DNA from: Muricomes intestini
Lineage (GTDB): Bacteria > Bacillota > Clostridia > Lachnospirales > Lachnospiraceae
Length of the DNA stretch: 64,000 nt
Direction of reading: 5' to 3'
Assembly (NCBI RefSeq): GCF_004346165.1
Contig: NZ_SLZZ01000011.1
Span: 58,927 to 122,926, forward strand
How positions within the stretch are numbered: the first letter of the stretch is position 1; each line of letters starts with the position of its first letter. Made by a program: the position numbers and the translations under genes. Positions 1-8,512 of the stretch are shown piece by piece. The notes under the pieces were generated by a model, which was not told the origin of the DNA, did not search any database, and saw only the letters and a list, made by a program, of their open reading frames with translations.

Positions 1-31
1 GCTGTGTGTAGACGGCGGAATGGCAATGTAA
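1..31 (+). CDS. fabG: 3-oxoacyl-ACP reductase FabG, 3' end only
   Basis: Only the last nine codons and a TAA stop are inside the window. The frame reads LCVDGGMAM and then stops. This matches the usual C-terminus of FabG-type short-chain dehydrogenases (a V-(D/N)-GG-M ending). The position directly before fabF agrees with the standard fabD-fabG-fabF order in Firmicutes. FabG reduces 3-oxoacyl-ACP with NADPH in the elongation cycle. The call rests on a very short fragment plus synteny. Confidence 0.6.
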   Translation, partial: LCVDGGMAM

Positions 32-53
32 AAAAGTAATATAGGAGATGAAT

Positions 54-1292
54 ATGAAAAGACGAGTTGTAGTAACCGGAATGGGAGCAGTGACTCCAAT
101 CGGTAATTCAATAGAGGAATTCTGGAGCGGGATCCGTGAGGGCAAAGTCGGTATTGGACCGATTACCAGATTTAACGCATCTGAATATAAAGTACAGATT
201 GCGGCAGAAGTAAAAGACTTTGTGGCAAAAGAGCGCATGGATTTTAAATCAGCAAAGCGCATGGAGCCATTTTCCCAATATGCGGTTGCTGCAGCGAAGG
301 AAGCGTTTTCGGATGCGGGAGTCGATATGATGCAGGAGGATCCTTACCGGGCCGGTGTGATTGTGGGTTCCGGAATCGGGAGCCTTCAGGTGATAGAGGA
401 AAATTATACAAAAATTGTGGAGAAGGGTCCCAGCAGGGTAAATCCATTGATGGTTCCACTGATGATATCTAATATGGCTGCCGGGAATGTATCTATCCAG
501 CTTGGGCTAAAAGGAAAGTGTTCAAATGTGGTAACGGCTTGTGCTTCAGGAACCAACTGTATCGGGGATGCATTTCGTGCAATCCAGTATGACGACGCGG
601 ATATTATGGTGGCTGGCGGAACAGAAAGTGCTATTTGTCCCACTGGAATTGCAGGGTTTTCGGGATTGACCGCACTTTCCACATGCCCGGACCCTATGCG
701 GGCATCCATACCGTTTGATAAGGATAGAGATGGGTTTGTGCTCGGCGAGGGTGCCGGAATCGTTGTGCTGGAGGAGTTGGAACATGCAGAAGCCAGAGGG
801 GCACGTATTTATGCAGAGCTGGTCGGATATGGGTCTACAGGGGATGCATATCACATCACATCACCTGAGGAGAGTGGTGAAGGAGCACAAAAGGCTATGG
901 AGCTGGCTATAAAGGAGGCCGGGATATCACCGGAACAGGTAGATTATATCAATGCACACGGAACAAGTACTCAGAAAAATGATCTGTTTGAGACAAGAGC
1001 AATTAAGCAGGCCTTGGGAAGCGCAGCTAAAGATGTGGTCGTAAACTCTACCAAGTCTATGATAGGCCACCTCCTGGGTGCGGCAGGGGGCGTTGAATTT
1101 GTTGTGTGCGTAAAGAGTATTCAGGATGGATACATCCACCAAACCATGGGAACTAAAGAGATCGGTGAGGGATGTGATTTGAACTATGCAGTAGGTGCAC
1201 CGGTAGAAAAAGAAATAAACTATGTGCTTACCAACTCTCTCGGTTTCGGCGGACACAATGCAACCTTATTAGTAAAAAAGTATGAAGGATAG
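54..1292 (+). CDS. fabF: beta-ketoacyl-ACP synthase II
   Basis: A 412-residue condensing enzyme that extends acyl-ACP with malonyl-ACP in type II fatty-acid synthesis in the cytoplasm. The thiolase-fold triad is visible: Cys163 in TACASGTN, His302 in NAHGTST and His339 in MIGHLLGA. A glycine-rich end (NSLGFGGHN) lies near the C-terminus. Length matches FabF. I chose the ATG at 54, not the one at 48, because AGGAG at 43-47 abuts the first ATG but is spaced six bases from the second. The gene lies between the end of fabG and accB, inside a single-strand operon. Confidence 0.95.
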   Translation: MKRRVVVTGMGAVTPIGNSIEEFWSGIREGKVGIGPITRFNASEYKVQIAAEVKDFVAKERMDFKSAKRMEPFSQYAVAAAKEAFSDAGVDMMQEDPYRAGVIVGSGIGSLQVIEENYTKIVEKGPSRVNPLMVPLMISNMAAGNVSIQLGLKGKCSNVVTACASGTNCIGDAFRAIQYDDADIMVAGGTESAICPTGIAGFSGLTALSTCPDPMRASIPFDKDRDGFVLGEGAGIVVLEELEHAEARGARIYAELVGYGSTGDAYHITSPEESGEGAQKAMELAIKEAGISPEQVDYINAHGTSTQKNDLFETRAIKQALGSAAKDVVVNSTKSMIGHLLGAAGGVEFVVCVKSIQDGYIHQTMGTKEIGEGCDLNYAVGAPVEKEINYVLTNSLGFGGHNATLLVKKYEG

Positions 1293-1301
1293 GGGAGAGC
1301 C

Positions 1302-1769
1302 ATGAAAACAGAGCAAATATTAGAACTGATAGAAGCAGTCTCTGACTCAGCATTGACAGAATTTAAATATGAAGAAGGCGGTGTAAAACTTTCCCTGAAA
1401 AAAGCAACAGATTTTTCAGAAACGTCCGCAGTGCCAGTATCGCAAAGCAAGCCTGTTTTGGCGGGGATCTCGGAAATTTCGAAAGCAGAGGCAGTTGTGT
1501 CTCCCGGAAAGGAAGAAGAGACCAGAGCTGTTGAAGGAAATATAGTAAAATCCCCACTGATCGGAACCTTCTACACAGCCCCCTCTGAAGATGCTCCCGC
1601 CTTTGTAAATATAGGGGACGATGTTAAAGAAGGGCAGGTACTCGCCATCGTAGAGGCTATGAAACTAATGAATGAAATAGAAAGTGACTTTGCCGGAACG
1701 ATAACAGATATATTGGTGGAAAACGGTGACGCAGTAGAATATGGGCAGCCATTATTTGTTATTAAATAG
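1302..1769 (+). CDS. accB: acetyl-CoA carboxylase biotin carboxyl carrier protein
   Basis: BCCP of acetyl-CoA carboxylase, 155 residues. The N-terminal part is variable and the C-terminal about 80 residues form the biotinyl domain. The biotin-accepting lysine is Lys121 in the motif EAMKLMNEIE. BCCP carries CO2 from biotin carboxylase (accC downstream) to the carboxyltransferase (fused accD-accA downstream). A linker of charged residues and alanines (about 55-75) joins the halves. It starts nine bases after fabF and is clearly in the same transcript. Confidence 0.95.
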   Translation: MKTEQILELIEAVSDSALTEFKYEEGGVKLSLKKATDFSETSAVPVSQSKPVLAGISEISKAEAVVSPGKEEETRAVEGNIVKSPLIGTFYTAPSEDAPAFVNIGDDVKEGQVLAIVEAMKLMNEIESDFAGTITDILVENGDAVEYGQPLFVIK

Positions 1770-1778
1770 ACAATCATG

Positions 1779-1801
1779 AAAAAGGGGACTGTCCCCTTTT
1801 T
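1779..1801. repeat. short GGGGACtGTCCCC palindrome
   Basis: A near-perfect palindrome (AAAAAGGGGAC, one central T, GTCCCCTTTTT) between accB and fabZ. It resembles a rho-independent terminator, but the same core recurs at 3623-3641, 8426-8512, 9785-9808, 30610-30629 and 48537-48555, so it is a dispersed repeat. In the middle of an operon it could partly attenuate or stabilise the transcript. Confidence 0.75.
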
Positions 1802-1818
1802 AAGAAAGCAGGTTGAAA

Positions 1819-2250
1819 ATGAATAGATTGGATATAAAGCAAATTCAGGAGATTATCCCTCACAGACACCCTTTTCTTCTGGTTGATTATATTGAAGATT
1901 ACGAGCCGGGACAGTATGCGGTGGGATACAAATGTGTGACATACAGAGAAGATTTTTTTAAAGGACATTTTCCGGAACATCCTGTCATGCCAGGCGTCCT
2001 GACAGTGGAGGCGCTGGCCCAGGTAGGAGCGGTCGCTATCTTAAGTGAGGAAAAAAATAAAGGGAAGACTGCTTATTTTGGCGGTATCCAGAAATGCAAA
2101 TTTAGAGGAATGGTGATTCCGGGGGACAAAATTAAGCTGGAAACAAAAATTATCAAAAGCAAAGGGCCTGTCGGTATCGGCCAGGCGGCTGCCTCCGTGG
2201 ACGGTAAAGTTGTAGTCAGTGCAGAACTAACATTTATTGTCGGGGATTAA
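1819..2250 (+). CDS. fabZ: 3-hydroxyacyl-ACP dehydratase FabZ
   Basis: A 143-residue hot-dog-fold dehydratase that converts 3-hydroxyacyl-ACP to trans-2-enoyl-ACP. Seen directly: the N-terminal IPHRHPFLLVD signature, the catalytic histidine segment GHFPEHPVMPG, and the catalytic glutamate in LTVEALAQVGA. I chose ATG 1819 over the upstream in-frame TTG at 1813 because the AGG at 1810-1812 is suitably spaced only from 1819. It lies between accB and accC, an order common in Clostridia. Confidence 0.95.
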   Translation: MNRLDIKQIQEIIPHRHPFLLVDYIEDYEPGQYAVGYKCVTYREDFFKGHFPEHPVMPGVLTVEALAQVGAVAILSEEKNKGKTAYFGGIQKCKFRGMVIPGDKIKLETKIIKSKGPVGIGQAAASVDGKVVVSAELTFIVGD

Positions 2251-2265
2251 GGAGATGTACAGGGT

Positions 2266-3600
2266 ATGATTGAAAAAGTATTGATTGCAAACCGGGGGGA
2301 AATCGCTGTGCGTATTATCCGTGCCTGCAGAGAAATGGGTATAGAGACGGTCGCCGTTTATTCAGAGGCAGACCGGGAGGCCTTGCATACACAACTTGCG
2401 GATGAGGCAATCTGTATTGGCCCGGCATCCTCATCAGAGAGCTATCTGAACATGGAGCATATTATAAGCGCTACACTGGTATCCGGTGCGGATGCCATTC
2501 ATCCGGGATTTGGATTTTTGTCGGAGAACAGCAGATTTGCAGAATTATGTGAGCAGTGCAATATTACATTTATCGGCCCCGATTCCAGTGTAATCCGTAA
2601 AATGGGGAACAAACAGGAAGCCAGGAATACTATGGTGGCTGCAGGTGTACCTGTTATTCCAGGCAGCCAGGAGCCCATTTTCGATGCAAAAAAAGGTGCT
2701 GCAGCAGCTGAAATAATTGGATATCCTGTCATTGTAAAGGCAGCTCTTGGAGGCGGGGGAAAAGGAATGCGTGTAGCTGAAACCTCCGGAGAATTTGAAA
2801 GCAGCTTCAATACAGCTCAAAAAGAAGCACAGATGGCCTTCGGAGACGGCACAATGTATATTGAACATTTTGTTCGGCATCCAAGACACATAGAATTCCA
2901 GATTCTTGCGGACAAACACGGCAATGTGGTACACCTTGGAGAGCGGGACTGCTCTATTCAGAGAAACCACCAGAAAATGATAGAGGAATCCCCATCTATA
3001 GCACTCTCTCCCGAAATGCGGAGAAAAATGGGAGAGGCTGCCGTAAAAGCAGCAAAAGCTGCCAACTATTCGAGTGCCGGGACCATAGAATTTCTTCTGG
3101 AAAAAAACGGTGAATTTTACTTTATGGAGATGAATACGAGGATTCAAGTGGAGCATCCGGTGACAGAGTGGGTGACGGGGATTGATTTGATTAAAGAGCA
3201 AATCCGCATAGCGGATGGAGAAGTGTTAAATTATACCCAGGACGATATTAAAATAACCGGCCACGCCATAGAGTGCCGTATCAATGCTGAGAATCCGAAA
3301 AAAAACTTCCGTCCGTCCCCCGGAACTATTACGGATATGTATCTTCCCGGCGGAAAGGGAGTGCGCATCGATTCTGCTATTTACAGTGGATATACAGTAA
3401 CACCTTATTACGATTCTATGCTTGCCAAATTGATCGTACACGCGGGAAATCGTGAGGAAGCAATTCAGAAAATGCAGAGTGCACTTGGGGAGATTATCAT
3501 AGAAGGCATAGAGACAAATGTAGATTACCAGTATGAGATACTACATCACCCTGACTTTGAATCGGGAGATATAGACATAGAATTTATAGAAAAATTGTAA
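2266..3600 (+). CDS. accC: acetyl-CoA carboxylase biotin carboxylase subunit
   Basis: A 444-residue ATP-grasp enzyme that carboxylates biotin on BCCP using bicarbonate and ATP. Domain order: N-terminal pre-ATP-grasp domain beginning IANRGEIAVRIIRACRE, central ATP-grasp with the glycine loop GGGGKGMR (about residues 163-170), the EMNTRIQVEHPVTE active-site segment, and the C-terminal RINAENP domain. Length is close to the E. coli enzyme (about 449). The start follows an AAGGAG-type site 15 bases after fabZ. Confidence 0.96.
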   Translation: MIEKVLIANRGEIAVRIIRACREMGIETVAVYSEADREALHTQLADEAICIGPASSSESYLNMEHIISATLVSGADAIHPGFGFLSENSRFAELCEQCNITFIGPDSSVIRKMGNKQEARNTMVAAGVPVIPGSQEPIFDAKKGAAAAEIIGYPVIVKAALGGGGKGMRVAETSGEFESSFNTAQKEAQMAFGDGTMYIEHFVRHPRHIEFQILADKHGNVVHLGERDCSIQRNHQKMIEESPSIALSPEMRRKMGEAAVKAAKAANYSSAGTIEFLLEKNGEFYFMEMNTRIQVEHPVTEWVTGIDLIKEQIRIADGEVLNYTQDDIKITGHAIECRINAENPKKNFRPSPGTITDMYLPGGKGVRIDSAIYSGYTVTPYYDSMLAKLIVHAGNREEAIQKMQSALGEIIIEGIETNVDYQYEILHHPDFESGDIDIEFIEKL

Positions 3601-3607
3601 GAATAGT

Positions 3608-3641
3608 CTGAAAACGGGGCTCAAAAGGGTCTGACCCCTTT
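3608..3641. repeat. dispersed hairpin repeat upstream of accDA
   Basis: CTGAAAACGGGGCTCAAAAG followed by GGTCtGACC and a T run. The layout matches the copies at 9773-9808 and 48521-48555. The AAAGGGTCtGACCCCTTT core can fold. It ends eight bases before the ribosome-binding site of the next gene, so it may have supplied or displaced the original leader. Confidence 0.7.
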
Positions 3642-3661
3642 GGGAGGTGAGGAGCTGTCGT

Positions 3662-5359
3662 ATGAAGTTACAGAATATGTTTAAGAAGACAAGAAAAAAG
3701 AATTACATCTCTCTAAGAGATTCTAAACCGGAAGTTCCAGATGGACTTCTCAGCAAATGTAATAAATGTGGCTCGCCTATTATGACGGAGGATGTGAAAA
3801 ATGGTTTTTACATCTGCCCGAAATGCCGCGGTTATTTTCGTATCCAAGCCTGCCGGCGGATTGAGATGCTGGAGGATGAGGGCTCCTTTGAGGAATGGGA
3901 CAAAGGACTTACCACGGCAAATCCTTTAAATTTTAAAGGATATGAAGAAAAAATACAGGCATTGCAAAAGAAAACGGGGTTGGAGGAGGCCATCGTCACA
4001 GGAAAGATTAAAGTTAACGGCCTGGATACTGTAATCGGTGTGTGTGACGGCCGCTTCATGATGGCAAGCATGGGAGAGGTCGTGGGTGAAAAAATCACTC
4101 TTGCCGTAGAGCGCGCAACTAAGGAACAGCTTCCCGTTATATTGTTCGCCTGCTCGGGGGGAGCAAGAATGCAGGAAGGAATTGTATCCTTGATGCAGAT
4201 GGCGAAGACTTCCGCCGCATTGAAACGCCATAGTGATGCAGGACTTCTTTACATCTCCGTTCTGACGGATCCTACAACAGGCGGGGTTACTGCAAGCTTT
4301 GCAATGCTGGGTGATATTATTCTGGCAGAGCCGAATGCTCTCATTGGATTTGCAGGACCACGGGTCATAGAACAGACAATCGGTGAAAAGCTGCCCAAAG
4401 GATTTCAGCGCTCCGAGTTTTTACTGGAACATGGTTTTATTGATAAAATTGTAGAACGCGAGAATATGAAAGAGACTCTATCACAGATACTGAGGCTGCA
4501 CAGTAAGGATACAGCTCCGGAGAATGTGAAGGTCAATTTTGCAGAAGTTTCTAAAGAAATGGCAAAGGAAGCTTCTTCTATGAGCGCTTGGGACCGGGTC
4601 TTAGTTTCCCGGAGAAAAGACCGTCCTGTGGCAGATGATTATATTGAAAGATTATTTGAGGAATTTATGGAATTCCATGGAGACCGCTATTTTAAAGATG
4701 ATAAAGCGATTATAGGGGGCACGGCATATTTCCACGGTCGTCCGGTAACTGTCATTGCACAGGCAAAGGGCAGAACCACTAAAGAAAATATAGAGCGAAA
4801 TTTCGGCATGCCGTCCCCTGAAGGATATAGGAAGGCCCTTCGTCTGATGAAGCAGGCGGAGAAGTTTGGACGCCCTGTTATATGTCTTGTAGATACACCG
4901 GGTGCATTCTGCGGTCTAGAGGCTGAACAAAGAGGGCAGGGTGAGGCCATTGCAAGAAATATATTTGAAATGTCAGGTTTAAGGGTGCCGGTGATTTCTG
5001 TAGTAATCGGAGAAGGCGGCAGCGGCGGTGCCTTGGCCATGGCAGTTGCCGATGAGGTATGGATGCTGGAAAACTCTGTGTACTCTGTACTCTCTCCGGA
5101 AGGATTTGCAAGTATCCTGTGGAAGGACAGCAAAAGGGCAGGCGAGGCAGCTGAAGTAATGCGCCTGACAGCCGGCGATTTACTGAAATTGGAAGTAATA
5201 GAAAAGGTAATTGCGGAGCCGGAGAACTATACGCGGGAAAATCTTGATAAAGTCTGCGGTCAGCTGGAAATTTTTTTAAGTGATTTTCTAAAAGTGTATA
5301 CAAGCTTTTCTATAGATGAGCTTGTAGAAAAACGCTATCAGAGGTTTCGGAGAATATAG
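3662..5359 (+). CDS. accDA: acetyl-CoA carboxylase carboxyltransferase, fused beta (AccD) and alpha (AccA)
   Basis: A 565-residue fusion of the two carboxyltransferase subunits that transfer CO2 from carboxybiotin to acetyl-CoA. The N-terminal half (about 1-280) is AccD. It has a C4 zinc ribbon (Cys33, Cys36, Cys52, Cys55) and the crotonase-like glycine segments [11 protein letters not shown] and [10 protein letters not shown]. The C-terminal half (about 300-565) is AccA, with [22 protein letters not shown] and [10 protein letters not shown] motifs. No stop or frameshift separates the halves. The GTG at 3647 overlaps the Shine-Dalgarno, so ATG 3662 (GGAG seven bases upstream) is preferred. 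Fused carboxyltransferases are known in some bacteria. Confidence 0.93.
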   Translation: MKLQNMFKKTRKKNYISLRDSKPEVPDGLLSKCNKCGSPIMTEDVKNGFYICPKCRGYFRIQACRRIEMLEDEGSFEEWDKGLTTANPLNFKGYEEKIQALQKKTGLEEAIVTGKIKVNGLDTVIGVCDGRFMMASMGEVVGEKITLAVERATKEQLPVILFACSGGARMQEGIVSLMQMAKTSAALKRHSDAGLLYISVLTDPTTGGVTASFAMLGDIILAEPNALIGFAGPRVIEQTIGEKLPKGFQRSEFLLEHGFIDKIVERENMKETLSQILRLHSKDTAPENVKVNFAEVSKEMAKEASSMSAWDRVLVSRRKDRPVADDYIERLFEEFMEFHGDRYFKDDKAIIGGTAYFHGRPVTVIAQAKGRTTKENIERNFGMPSPEGYRKALRLMKQAEKFGRPVICLVDTPGAFCGLEAEQRGQGEAIARNIFEMSGLRVPVISVVIGEGGSGGALAMAVADEVWMLENSVYSVLSPEGFASILWKDSKRAGEAAEVMRLTAGDLLKLEVIEKVIAEPENYTRENLDKVCGQLEIFLSDFLKVYTSFSIDELVEKRYQRFRRI

Positions 5360-5380
5360 AGGTAAGGAGAATTTTTTAAT

Positions 5381-6439
5381 ATGAATCCATTTAAAGTAGG
5401 AGAAAAAATAACCAGGGTTCCTCTGATTCAGGGAGGGATGGGGGTCGGAATTAGTCTTGGAAATCTGGCAGGCTCTGTAGCGGCAGAAGGTGGTGTCGGA
5501 ATTATCTCCACTGCCCAGATTGGATTCAGGGAACCGGATTTTGAAAAGAATCCTGTCAAAGCAAACGAAAGGGCCATTCAAAAAGAAATGGATAAAGCTC
5601 GGAAAATCTCTCCTGAAGGAATTATCGGGTACAATATCATGACAGCTCTTAAAGAATTTAAGAATCATGTTGCCGCAGCTGTGAAAGCCGGTGCTGACGT
5701 TATTATTTCGGGGGCGGGGCTGCCAACAGAACTTCCCAGACTGACAGAAGGGAGCAGCACGCAGATTGCACCCATCGTATCTACTGAGAAATCGGCAAAG
5801 GTTATCTTAAAATATTGGGACAGAAAATACCAGAGAACGGCTGACCTGGTTGTCATTGAAGGGCCAAAGGCCGGAGGGCACTTAGGTTTTAAGAAAGATG
5901 AACTGCAGTACTACTCGCCGGAAGTGTACGATGAAGAGGTTAGAAAGATTATAAAAATTATCCGGGGATACGAAACAAAGTATCAGAAAAAGATTCCGGT
6001 TATTCTTGCAGGGGGAATTTATGACAGTGACGATGTGAAACATGCCGCTGGGCTGGGGGCGGACGGAGTGCAGGTGGCAACGCGGTTTGTTACGACGAAA
6101 GAATGTGATGCCCCCGCAGAATATAAAGGTGCATATTTGAAGGCAGAAAAAGAAGACATCGTAATTGTAAAAAGCCCCGTGGGCATGCCGGGACGCGCAA
6201 TCTTGAATCCGTTTATAAAACGTGTTATGCTAGGAGAAAAGATACCCCATACACCATGTCATGGCTGTCTTGCGAAGTGTAGTCCGAATGATATCCCCTA
6301 TTGTATTACGGACAGTCTGATAAATGCCGCGAAGGGCAAGGTGGACCAGGCACTATTGTTCTGCGGAGCCGATGCATATAAGGCTAAGCGTATAGAGACG
6401 GTAAAGGAAGTAGTAGATTCTCTGTTTGATAACAAATAG
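5381..6439 (+). CDS. FMN-dependent enoyl-ACP reductase II / nitronate monooxygenase family
   Basis: A 352-residue TIM-barrel flavoprotein of the NPD/FabK family. Seen: the N-terminal IQGGMGVGISLGNLAG segment, the central EGPKAGGHLGF loop carrying the catalytic-type histidine, the FMN-phosphate region GGIYDSDDVKHAAGLGADGVQ, and a cysteine-rich C-terminal stretch (HTPCHGCLAKC). Its place at the end of the fatty-acid operon suggests it could be the enoyl-ACP reductase. However, classical FabK is shorter (about 310) and differs at the N-terminus, so a nitronate monooxygenase-like oxidoreductase is equally possible. Confidence 0.75.
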   Translation: MNPFKVGEKITRVPLIQGGMGVGISLGNLAGSVAAEGGVGIISTAQIGFREPDFEKNPVKANERAIQKEMDKARKISPEGIIGYNIMTALKEFKNHVAAAVKAGADVIISGAGLPTELPRLTEGSSTQIAPIVSTEKSAKVILKYWDRKYQRTADLVVIEGPKAGGHLGFKKDELQYYSPEVYDEEVRKIIKIIRGYETKYQKKIPVILAGGIYDSDDVKHAAGLGADGVQVATRFVTTKECDAPAEYKGAYLKAEKEDIVIVKSPVGMPGRAILNPFIKRVMLGEKIPHTPCHGCLAKCSPNDIPYCITDSLINAAKGKVDQALLFCGADAYKAKRIETVKEVVDSLFDNK

Positions 6440-6495
6440 TGTTTTGACCATGTCTTGACAGTAGAAGAGGAATCAGAAAAAGGAGCACCGCATCC

Positions 6496-6942
6496 GTGAA
6501 TGCATATGAGACGATTAACGACATCCTCGTTCATTTATTTAATGAAATCTGGGAGCTGGAAGAAAAAGCTATTATCACTGAGGAATTTAAGGATATCAGC
6601 AACAATGACATGCACATCATAGAAGCTGTCGGACTTGGAAGCGATAGTACGATGTCTATGGTAGCCAGGAAACTCGGCATTACTGCCGGGTCTCTTACTA
6701 CGTCTGTCAACAGCCTTGTGAACAAAAAATATTTAGTGCGTGAAAGAAGCGAGTCTGACCGACGTGTAGTCTATGTCCGGCTTACAGAGAAGGGGAGGAA
6801 AGCATTTTTTCATCATAAGGACTATCACATGCAGATGACAGACGCTGTAGTCAAAAGCCTGGATGCAGATGAAATACCGGTGCTTCTGAAAACATTGAAC
6901 AGCTTGTCAGAGTTTTTCCGCGGCTACGAGACCAAAAAGTAA
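6496..6942 (+). CDS. MarR-family transcriptional regulator, FabT-like
   Basis: A 148-residue winged-helix protein. The helix-turn-helix lies around residues 52-80 (MSMVARKLGITAGSLTTSVNSL), followed by the wing signature RSESDRRVVYVRLTEKG. MarR proteins bind palindromic operators as dimers. Its adjacency to fatty-acid genes makes a FabT-like role plausible, that is, an acyl-ACP-responsive repressor of the operon. In most Firmicutes fabT opens the operon, but here it is at the 3' end. The start is a GTG with AGGAG ten bases upstream. Confidence 0.82.
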   Translation: MNAYETINDILVHLFNEIWELEEKAIITEEFKDISNNDMHIIEAVGLGSDSTMSMVARKLGITAGSLTTSVNSLVNKKYLVRERSESDRRVVYVRLTEKGRKAFFHHKDYHMQMTDAVVKSLDADEIPVLLKTLNSLSEFFRGYETKK

Positions 6943-6958
6943 ATCTTTAACGGGCACT

Positions 6959-6987
6959 TTGACGTTTGGAAAAAAGTGGAGTACAAT
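6959..6987 (+). promoter_or_regulatory. sigma-A promoter for the HD hydrolase gene
   Basis: TTGACG (6959-6964), a 17-base spacer and TACAAT (6982-6987), close to consensus. It lies just after the MarR gene and before the HD gene, so the HD/sirtuin pair has its own start of transcription. Confidence 0.75.
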
Positions 6988-7025
6988 ACGGTTTATAACA
7001 GAGGTTGAAGGAGAAGGGTAAAGAG

Positions 7026-7610
7026 ATGACAAGACTAGAGCAGCAGCTTGAATTTATCAGAGAGATTGACAAGGTAAAGAATATTTACAGGCAGACTTAT
7101 CTGGCGGATGGGCAGCGGAAAGAAAATGATGCAGAGCATTCCTGGCATATTGCATTGATGGCGGTTCTTCTGAAAGAGTACGTACCAGGGGTGGATTTGA
7201 CGAAAGTAATAATCATGGTGCTGATCCACGATCTGGTTGAAATTGATGCAGGGGATACATATGCCTACGATTCTGCCGGAGCAGAGACGAAAAGGGAGAG
7301 AGAAGTTCAGGCAGCCGAACGGATTTTTGGTATCCTCCCAAAAGACCAGGAAAAACTTTTCCGCGATTTGTGGGAAGAGTTTGAGGAATATAAAAGTACA
7401 GAGGCAAAGTATGCTCATCTGCTGGATAATTTTCAGCCTTTGCTGCTCAACGATGCAGCAGATGGCATAAGCTGGGCAGAACATGGGGTGAAGAAGTCGC
7501 AAATCTATAAGAGGAATGAAAAAATAGAGGAGACTTCGGAAGATATCTGGAAGTGCATGAAAGACATTGTGGACAAACACATCCAAAAAGGAAATGTGCA
7601 GGACTGCTAG
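7026..7610 (+). CDS. HD-domain hydrolase, YfbR/HDDC2-like
   Basis: A 194-residue HD-superfamily metal-dependent phosphohydrolase. The metal ligands are visible in the order NDAEHSWHIA (first His), IHDLVEIDAGD (HD pair) and a distal Asp in LLNDAADG. Relatives include the 5'-deoxynucleotidase YfbR and HDDC2, so a nucleotide monophosphatase role is likely, but the substrate cannot be read from sequence. Start ATG 7026 has AAGGAGAAGGG just upstream; the track of open codons from the TTG at 7005 covers that site and is not used. Confidence 0.8.
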   Translation: MTRLEQQLEFIREIDKVKNIYRQTYLADGQRKENDAEHSWHIALMAVLLKEYVPGVDLTKVIIMVLIHDLVEIDAGDTYAYDSAGAETKREREVQAAERIFGILPKDQEKLFRDLWEEFEEYKSTEAKYAHLLDNFQPLLLNDAADGISWAEHGVKKSQIYKRNEKIEETSEDIWKCMKDIVDKHIQKGNVQDC

Positions 7611-7642
7611 TACGCTATTTTACTGAAAGTTAATCAGACAGC

Positions 7643-7652
7643 ACACTAGTGT
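7643..7652. promoter_or_regulatory. ACACTAGTGT palindrome upstream of the sirtuin gene
   Basis: A 10-base palindrome in the 99-base gap before the sirtuin start. It shares CACTAGTGT with the palindromic region 18560-18573 ahead of the TetR gene. It could be an operator, but no protein can be assigned and chance occurrence is possible. Confidence 0.3.
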
Positions 7653-7709
7653 ACTGAGACAGTAAATGAAACAAAACGGTTTATCGGTATGAGAGATGGG
7701 GGCATCGGA

Positions 7710-8438
7710 ATGTATGAAAAAGAGATAGAGCAGCTGCAGGAAATTATTGATGAAAGTAAAAATATCGTGTTTTTTGGAGGAGCGGGAGTATCGACGGAGA
7801 GCAACATTCCTGATTTCAGGAGCGCAGAAGGCATTTATCATCAAGCATATAAATATTCCCCTGAACAGGTAGTGAGCCACAGCTTTTTTATGCAGCATCC
7901 TGAAGCCTTTTACGACTTCTACAAAGAAAAAATGATGGTACTGGATGCAAAGCCGAATTCTGCCCATTTAAAATTGGCAGAACTTGAAAAAGCCGGCAAG
8001 CTGAAAGCTGTCATCACCCAAAATATTGATGGTCTTCACCAGGCTGCCGGGAGCGAAAAAGTGTATGAGCTTCACGGGAGCATTCATCGAAATTATTGCA
8101 TGAAATGCCATAAATTTTATAGCGCGCAATACGTAAAAGATGCGCCCGGAGTTCCCTACTGTAAATGCGGCGGCGTTATTAAACCAGATATCGTTCTGTA
8201 CGAAGAAGGTCTGGATCCGGAAACCATAGAGGGAGCTGTACAGGCGATTGCCAATGCAGACACCCTGATAATCGGCGGCACATCGCTGGTTGTCTATCCG
8301 GCAGCAGGCTTTATCGACTACTTTCATGGAAAGCATTTAGTAGTGATTAACAAGTCCGAAACAGCCAGAACTGTCTGGGCAGAATTAAATATTCCAGGCC
8401 CTATCGGAGAAGTGTTGGGAAGAATAAAAGGGGTCTGA
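7710..8438 (+). CDS. cobB: NAD-dependent protein deacetylase, sirtuin (CobB-like)
   Basis: A 242-residue class III deacylase that removes acetyl groups from lysines using NAD+. Motifs in order: GAGVSTESNIPDFRS (NAD loop), TQNIDGLHQAAGS (QNxD), ELHGSI (catalytic His), a zinc site CMKC...CKC, and GTSLVVYPAA. Start ATG 7710 has GGGGG seven bases upstream; the earlier ATG at 7689 has no site. The gene's last codons and stop lie inside the dispersed repeat beginning at 8426, so the C-terminal RIKGV is repeat-encoded. Confidence 0.93.
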   Translation: MYEKEIEQLQEIIDESKNIVFFGGAGVSTESNIPDFRSAEGIYHQAYKYSPEQVVSHSFFMQHPEAFYDFYKEKMMVLDAKPNSAHLKLAELEKAGKLKAVITQNIDGLHQAAGSEKVYELHGSIHRNYCMKCHKFYSAQYVKDAPGVPYCKCGGVIKPDIVLYEEGLDPETIEGAVQAIANADTLIIGGTSLVVYPAAGFIDYFHGKHLVVINKSETARTVWAELNIPGPIGEVLGRIKGV

Positions 8439-8512
8439 CCCTTTTGCGCTCCGTTTTCTCAATTGTTTCAAACAATTGAGAATTCGGCATCCAAAAGGGT
8501 CAGACCCCTTTT
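8426..8512. repeat. paired GGGTCAGACCC repeats forming a bidirectional terminator
   Basis: Two inverted copies of the dispersed hairpin, with 21-base perfect arms (8426-8446 and 8492-8512). They enclose a second inverted repeat, CTCAATTGTTT/AAACAATTGAG. The element lies between convergent genes. The sirtuin stop (8436-8438) is inside it and the methyltransferase stop (8511-8513) overlaps its end. T/A runs at the outer edges suit termination in both directions. Confidence 0.8.

Noticed and set aside
1779..1801. True terminator ending transcription after accB
   Set aside because: The palindrome is a member of a dispersed repeat family and lies between genes of one pathway on one strand, so full termination is unlikely.
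2545..3201. 218-residue minus-strand open frame inside accC
   Set aside because: It lies opposite a clearly conserved gene, has no ribosome-binding site and no recognisable domain.
7035..7586. 183-residue minus-strand open frame opposite the HD gene
   Set aside because: Shadow of the HD gene, with atypical composition (many His, Cys, Phe) and no start signal.
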